DNA from: Pelorhabdus rhamnosifermentans
GTDB taxonomy: Bacteria; Bacillota; Negativicutes; UMGS1260
DNA: 43,442 nucleotides
Reading direction: 5' to 3'
Assembly: GCF_018835585.1 (NCBI RefSeq)
Contig: NZ_JAHGVE010000030.1
Coordinates: 1 to 43,442 of the forward strand
Shown in pieces: positions 40,050 through 43,442 of this stretch. The translations under genes and the position numbers were made by a program. The notes below the pieces were generated by a model that saw only the letters and a list, made by a program, of their open reading frames with translations, did no database searches and had not been told where the DNA came from. The first letter of the stretch is position 1; each line of letters opens with the position of its first letter.

Positions 40050-40208
40050 ATGTCGAATACGACAGATCGTAGCGGCCAGAAACGACTGATTTATGAAGCG
40101 ATAGAGAGAAATCTAATGACAAGGGCACAGTTAGCAAAAGTACTCCAAATTGATCCAGCTAATATAACAAGAATTTGGCAGCAGTCGATTAATGTTGAAG
40201 GGGAGTAA
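40050..40208 (+). CDS. 52-residue helix-turn-helix fragment
   Basis: ATG 40050 follows GGTAGGGA. The frame encodes 'RSGQKRLIYEAIERNLMTRA', 'QLAKVLQIDPANITRIWQQS' and then INVEGE before the stop. This is the first winged-helix part of a longer regulator, like the N terminus of ROK/XylR-type proteins; everything after the recognition helix is missing. The repeat at 40213 begins five bases after the stop, so loss of the rest may be linked to it. Confidence 0.5.
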   Translation: MSNTTDRSGQKRLIYEAIERNLMTRAQLAKVLQIDPANITRIWQQSINVEGE

Positions 40209-40212
40209 ATAA

Positions 40213-40246
40213 GTCAATTTTATATAACTCAAGCCTGACCCCGTCG
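40213..40246 (+). repeat. AGCCTGACCCC dispersed repeat, copy 3
   Basis: The sequence reads TCAATTTTATATAACTCAAG, then CCTGACCCCGTCGT. It matches 42032-42070 over about 34 bases with a two-base indel and few substitutions. Sequence 40247-40435 is AT-rich without a gene. Confidence 0.75.
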
Positions 40247-40447
40247 TACTAAGAACATAATAGTAGTTTTATGTGATTTTTTACGAATCGTAATGAAGAT
40301 TAATTATTTTGTTATAACTTTATCACTTTTACTAAAGGATAAAGCAATAATATAAAGAATTAGTTACCATTAGTAGAAATAACATTGATAAATATTACTT
40401 ATAGTTAAATTACTAGCTAAATATGATACAATTTGAAGGGGATGCTT

Positions 40448-40879
40448 ATGGATTGTGTTGATATGGAGATCGTTAAAATATTAGAACGTAATGGAAGGAT
40501 AAGTCACGAGGAAATTGCTGAAATATTACATTTGTCTAGGCCGGCCATACATAAAAGAATTGCGAAGTTAGAAATGGAGGGGATAATAACTGGGTATAGG
40601 GCATTAATTGATTGGCGTAAAGTTAAACCATGCATTCGCTGCTTAATATTTTTAAAAATAAACGGAGGCTATTTCGCTCAAATTGCAAACGAGATTGCCA
40701 ATGTGGAAATAGCTGGAGTCGTTATAGAAGAGTGTCACCGTCTGGCTGGCGAATGGTGTGTGTTAGTAAAAACGAGAATTTCAGCGCCGGAGGATACTAC
40801 AAAAATACTTGATCGTGTATGGCAATTAGATGGAATAATTGAAACGTCAACAACATTTATTATTGATACTGTTATATGA
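40448..40879 (+). CDS. Lrp/AsnC-family transcriptional regulator
   Basis: A 143-residue protein: HTH 'ILERNGRISHEEIAEILHLS' and 'RPAIHKRIAKLEMEGIITGY' (about 10-50), followed by the RAM ligand-binding domain with 'EECHRLAGEWCVLVKTRISA' and 'VWQLDGIIETSTTFIIDTVI'. ATG 40448 follows GAAGGGG. AsnC-type regulators sense amino acids or small ligands and form octamers. The NIPSNAP and C_GCAxxG_C_C genes follow in the same direction within 45 and 25 bases and are probable targets. Confidence 0.92.
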   Translation: MDCVDMEIVKILERNGRISHEEIAEILHLSRPAIHKRIAKLEMEGIITGYRALIDWRKVKPCIRCLIFLKINGGYFAQIANEIANVEIAGVVIEECHRLAGEWCVLVKTRISAPEDTTKILDRVWQLDGIIETSTTFIIDTVI

Positions 40880-40921
40880 ATACCCCAAAGCATTCTCAAT
40901 ATATAAAAAGGGGGATTACGT

Positions 40922-41227
40922 ATGGTTACTTCTTATTTAAGATATATTATTGATCCTCACAAAGTGGCGGAATTTGAGGAATACGGAAAGATGTGGATAG
41001 AACTTGTGAATAAACTAGGCGGAGTTCATCATGGATACTTTTTGCCACATGAAGGAGCGAATAATGTTGCCTATGCATTATTTAGCTTTCCGAGTCTTGC
41101 TGAATATGAGAGTTACAGAGAAATAATTAAAACAGATGAAGAATGTAAGGTTGCTTTTGATTTTGCAGAAAAAGCTCGTTGTATTTTCAGTTTTGAACGT
41201 AGTTTTTTAAGACCTGTATTTAAATGA
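40922..41227 (+). CDS. NIPSNAP-family protein
   Basis: A 101-residue single dimeric alpha-beta domain: 'YIIDPHKVAEFEEYGKMWIE', 'LGGVHHGYFLPHEGANNVAY' and 'LFSFPSLAEYESYREIIKTD'. This is the NIPSNAP/ABM-like fold. Members are thought to act as small-molecule-binding or isomerase/monooxygenase-like proteins; function is open. ATG follows GGGGG. Together with the upstream Lrp regulator and downstream Cys protein it forms a three-gene unit. Confidence 0.85.
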   Translation: MVTSYLRYIIDPHKVAEFEEYGKMWIELVNKLGGVHHGYFLPHEGANNVAYALFSFPSLAEYESYREIIKTDEECKVAFDFAEKARCIFSFERSFLRPVFK

Positions 41228-41250
41228 ATTTTTTCAGTGGGAGGTGAGGA

Positions 41251-41676
41251 ATGATTATAGAAGCGTACATTCGGGAGAAAGTGCATAGCTACTATTGGGA
41301 AGAAGATATTAATTGCGCAACAGTTATGCTTAAGATATTATCAGAGTTACATGACTTAAATTTAGACCAGCGAGTAGTCAATTCCGCCATTGGTATGCAT
41401 GGCGCTGGTGGATTTGGTGCACAGTGTGGTTTGGTAGAAGGTTCCTTGATGTTTATAGGCATTTTTGGAAAGGAAAATAAATTAGAAACAGAAAAAATAG
41501 TTGATTTATGTTATTGTTTTGCAAAAGAATTCGAACAAAAATTTAGTAGCTTGTTATGCAAGCAGTTACGTCCACAGGGATTTAAGTCGGATAATCCGCC
41601 TCATTTATGTGAGGGACTAACAAATCAAGCTATAAAATTTACTGCTGAATATTTAGAGAACAATGTTAAATATTAA
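41251..41676 (+). CDS. C_GCAxxG_C_C family redox protein
   Basis: The 141-residue protein has 'DINCATVMLKILSEL', 'GAGGFGAQCGLVEGSLMF', 'FSSLLCKQLRPQGF' and 'NPPHLCEGLTNQAIKF'. The four Cys fit the spaced Cys pattern of the C_GCAxxG_C_C family (PF09719), although the usual GCA around the first Cys reads NCAT. These are candidate redox or metal proteins, often secreted or next to redox enzymes; no export signal is seen here. ATG follows GGGAGGTGAGG. Two terminators follow. Confidence 0.8.
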   Translation: MIIEAYIREKVHSYYWEEDINCATVMLKILSELHDLNLDQRVVNSAIGMHGAGGFGAQCGLVEGSLMFIGIFGKENKLETEKIVDLCYCFAKEFEQKFSSLLCKQLRPQGFKSDNPPHLCEGLTNQAIKFTAEYLENNVKY

Positions 41677-41682
41677 ACAAGG

Positions 41683-41714
41683 CACCTACTCTTATAAATG
41701 GAGTGGGTGTTTTA
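41683..41714 (+). terminator. Terminator after the Lrp-NIPSNAP unit
   Basis: CACCTACTC (41683-41691) and GAGTGGGTG (41701-41709) pair with one G-T pair, followed by TTTTAAC. Confidence 0.75.
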
Positions 41715-41746
41715 ACATAATACAGTGTTAATGAAAACGCAAATAA

Positions 41747-41778
41747 CCTAGTCAAAATTTTGACTAGGCTTATTTTTT
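41747..41778 (+). terminator. Second terminator
   Basis: CCTAGTCAAAA and TTTTGACTAGG form a perfect 11-bp palindrome (41747-41768), followed by CTTATTTTTTG. Confidence 0.75.
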
Positions 41779-41870
41779 GTATAAAAATGCATTAGACCTG
41801 TTTACGCAGGGTGAGCAAGAGGATACGATTAATATAGAAATTAGTTTACATAACTTTAGAAGGTGAGAGC

Positions 41871-42032
41871 ATGAACGAAAATGTAAAACCAGTAACGCCT
41901 AGATGTGGGATATGCAAAAGTTTCTATTCTTCTAGGGATGACGGTGGCAGTGGCTTATGCCTCAAATGTAGGCCAACAGATAGCCAACCTATTTTAAACA
42001 TGAAACATCAATTAAAACAAACAATTATATAA
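41871..42032 (+). CDS. 53-residue zinc-ribbon-like protein
   Basis: ATG 41871 follows AGAAGGTGAGAG. The product has 'PRCGICKSFYSSRDDGGSGL' and 'CLKCRPTDS': two CxxC pairs (Cys12/15 and Cys30/33) separated by 14 residues, a treble-clef or rubredoxin-like zinc site. A basic, disordered tail follows. The stop overlaps the first base of the repeat at 42032. Similar tiny ribbon proteins accompany regulators or toxin-antitoxin loci; no function is assigned. Confidence 0.65.
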   Translation: MNENVKPVTPRCGICKSFYSSRDDGGSGLCLKCRPTDSQPILNMKHQLKQTII

Positions 42033-42070
42033 ATCAATTTTTTATATAACTCAAGCCTGACCCCAACGTC
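42032..42070 (+). repeat. AGCCTGACCCC dispersed repeat, copy 4
   Basis: AAATCAATTTTTTATATAAC, then TCAAGCCTGACCCCAACGTC: the same consensus as 40213-40246. It starts exactly at a gene end, as does copy 3. Confidence 0.75.
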
Positions 42071-42294
42071 CCCAAATAAGGCACAAGTACAATAATAAGT
42101 TAATGTGGGCATCGAAAAATGGTTGAAAGAAGTGGAGCAAACTATTTGTCATTATGTTTGACATTGTTATAATTCCAATAAACTTACAGTACGCAAGCAA
42201 AAAAGCTAAAAATTTCATAATATTTACGATTACTGATTACTGCGTAAATCGAGTAGGTATAAAAATTTAATTTTTGAAATAGTCGCCATATTTG

Positions 42295-42423
42295 GCATAT
42301 GCTTATAACCCAATAGATTGGTATACTTGGGAGCCAGAAGCATCCGATAAAGCTGAAAAAGAAGACGAGCCGATTTTTCTTAGCATAGGCTATAGCACCT
42401 GCTATTGGTGCCATGTACACTAA
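42295..42423 (+). pseudogene. Fragment of a YyaL/DUF255 thioredoxin-domain gene (copy 2 of 3)
   Basis: The frame reads [20 protein letters not shown], then '[20 protein letters not shown]' and VH stop. The order NPxDWxPW...[18 protein letters not shown] is the start of YyaL/DUF255 proteins (about 680 residues). The protein ends exactly after the CxxC motif; a His is changed to Tyr inside it. No more of the gene follows. Confidence 0.75.
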
Positions 42424-42528
42424 GGTAACATTTTGAGATCAATATTATTGAGCTGTATCAACATTAATAGGTGAAAGCTGGGCTATGTTTTCTTTAAGAG
42501 AAATGGCACGGCTTTTTTTGTTGCTTTT

Positions 42529-43092
42529 TTAATGTTCATCATCCTCTTGTTTTTCATGGTCTAATGGTTTGGCGGCTTCTGGCTGTAAGATTCGCGAATT
42601 TTTTGTTCTCTCTGTTTTCTTAGTTCTTTCAGAACAAACAAAAATACCTTCTTGCCACACTTGATAACCATATACTAAAGCACCATCAATAGTAGTAATT
42701 AATACATTTATTAAAGGAGTTATACCTACTTCATGAAAAAGTCCCCTATTGCCAAGGAAATAGACATGAAATAAATATATAAATCCAAAGTTTAGTACTA
42801 TATCAATTACCATATATTTCAAAAATTGGCCATAAATAAAGTAAAAAAGCCACATAGTAGTGACGAAATTTAATCCGAAGATAATATAAAAAGATGTCCT
42901 TAGTGGATAAGTTGTTTCTCCATAAATAAACCATCCTAGATTTTCCCCCATTTCTACAGCTAATACACTAGTAAGCGCAGAGAACAGAGCGACAGGAATA
43001 AAACGCTTTGTGCTTTCTTTATTCATAAAAAACAAAGTAAACCATGGCAGAACCAATATAGACCACATTAACATCTGATTATTCACAGTCAT
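42529..43092 (-). CDS. CBO0543-family multi-pass membrane protein
   Basis: The 187-residue protein has about five hydrophobic helices in the first 140 residues ('MWSILVLPWFTLFFMN', 'IPVALFSALTSVLAVEMG', 'SFYIIFGLNFVTTMWLFYFI', 'VIDIVLNFGFIYLFHVYFLG') and a charged tail rich in Glu, Lys and Asp. The pattern fits the CBO0543 family of spore-forming Firmicutes, whose function is unknown. The start is uncertain: ATG 43092 is only one base after AGGGGGT, and GTG 43086 has better spacing. Flanked on both sides by DUF255 fragments. Confidence 0.75.
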   Translation of the reverse strand: MTVNNQMLMWSILVLPWFTLFFMNKESTKRFIPVALFSALTSVLAVEMGENLGWFIYGETTYPLRTSFYIIFGLNFVTTMWLFYFIYGQFLKYMVIDIVLNFGFIYLFHVYFLGNRGLFHEVGITPLINVLITTIDGALVYGYQVWQEGIFVCSERTKKTERTKNSRILQPEAAKPLDHEKQEDDEH

Positions 43093-43181
43093 ACCCCCTG
43101 TAGTTTATCTAATATAGTTTTACCTGATATGATCCAATATAAACTACCAAAATCTCTTATAAGCTTTTAGTAGGATCTATT

Positions 43182-43283
43182 AATCGGAACGCCAAACGCG
43201 AAGACAAGCCTGTGTTTTTGAGTATCGGCTATAGTACGTGCCATTGGTGTCATGTGATGGAAAAATCCTCTATCTCGGTTTAG
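43182..43283 (+). pseudogene. Fragment of a YyaL/DUF255 thioredoxin-domain gene (copy 3 of 3)
   Basis: The frame reads [20 protein letters not shown], then '[13 protein letters not shown]' and stop, a perfect match to the CxxC motif region of YyaL/DUF255 proteins. Only this short region exists. It shares most of its bases around TTTGAGTATCGGCTATAGTA with copy 1 at 22926. Confidence 0.75.
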
Positions 43284-43337
43284 GCCGGGGTAGAGGATTG
43301 CTTATGTTTGTTCAAAGATTTTACAAAGAGAAACCTG

Positions 43338-43442
43338 CTATTTATCAGTAGCAGGTTTTTTGGCATATTTAAGGCGGATAAATTCTTTGAATTCTTCAAG
43401 TCGTTCTAATGCTTCAGGTGGTAAATTCTGTAGCGAGTTATC
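43338..43442 (-). CDS. 3' end of a DUF2281-like small gene, continuing beyond the window
   Basis: The open minus-strand frame enters at the right edge and reads DNSLQNLPPEALERLEEFKE, then FIRLKYAKKPATDK before stop at 43338. It is the intact counterpart of the frameshifted copy at 38863-39062 and differs at few bases over the last 71. The end of the coding sequence doubles as a terminator stem (AAACCTGCTA...TAGCAGGTTT). Confidence 0.55.
   Translation of the reverse strand, partial: DNSLQNLPPEALERLEEFKEFIRLKYAKKPATDK

Noticed and set aside
42184-42420. Minus-strand 78-codon frame
   Set aside because: It is the reverse of the DUF255 fragment, whose plus-strand reading matches a known motif.
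1-43442. CRISPR arrays, rRNA or tRNA genes, phage structural modules
   Set aside because: I looked for regularly spaced repeats, tRNA-like cloverleaf motifs, conserved rRNA segments and phage genes and saw none.

Overview
The window looks like chromosome of an anaerobic, low-GC member of the Negativicutes (Sporomusa/Pelosinus-like), i.e. a Firmicute with an outer membrane. Genes carry Firmicute-type ribosome-binding sites (GGAGG, AAGGAGG), TTGACA/TATAAT-like promoters, frequent TTG/GTG starts and a CBO0543-type membrane protein. The window also encodes ExbB, ExbD, TonB and TonB-dependent outer-membrane receptors, which need an outer membrane. The genus is an inference; no rRNA or tRNA gene was seen.

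Layout: (1) 161-4420, a MacB/FtsX-type ABC export operon with an HlyD-like adaptor, followed by a very small cysteine-containing membrane protein on the other strand (4542-4652). (2) 5307-17900, a long plus-strand metal or metallophore locus: lipoprotein binding protein, O-methyltransferase, FecCD permease, FecE ATPase, a decayed TonB receptor, ExbB-ExbD-TonB, a truncated tungstate/molybdate-type binding protein, an intact TonB receptor, then four cytoplasmic proteins (G3E/HypB-like GTPase, soluble ABC ATPase with an extra N-terminal domain, DUF4213/DUF364 putative heavy-metal chelation protein, THEP1-like NTPase). This is the best candidate for an undescribed system: outer-membrane import coupled to nucleotide-driven intracellular metal handling. 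(3) 18165-22672, an MFS carboxylate-type transporter, a LysR regulator divergent from a DJ-1/PfpI protein, and an HTH-methyltransferase fusion.

(4) 23101-29265, a secreted TPR protein, an MBL-fold hydrolase, a methyltransferase gene lacking its core, an HD-domain protein and a run of GNAT acetyltransferases. (5) 30107-32698, a compact operon of YheO/DauR-type regulator, RidA and a threonine-synthase-like PLP enzyme, followed by another GNAT. (6) 32739-34443, gene debris (monooxygenase, IS3 and ribH remnants) around an iron-sulfur-flavoprotein-like reductase.

(7) 34549-37458, a minus-strand island with Fur-family regulator and CDF metal exporter, then His-tailed MarR regulator and ferredoxin. 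Both transcription units have nearly the same promoter: TTGACA-N17-TATATT bracketed by TTAGG-N2-CCTAA-type palindromes, so a common regulator probably controls both. (8) 37704-39062, an internally deleted IS30 element and fragments. (9) 39168-41676, an HxlR regulator, a 4-oxalocrotonate tautomerase, and an Lrp regulator with NIPSNAP and C_GCAxxG_C_C proteins. (10) 41871-43442, a tiny zinc-ribbon protein, a CBO0543 membrane protein and more fragments.

A striking overall property is the number of genes whose two ends survive while the middle is missing (TonB receptor, carboxyl-methyltransferase-like gene, monooxygenase, IS30 transposase), plus several families of short dispersed repeats. The window mixes a conserved metal-handling core with a decaying, repeat-rich accessory region.
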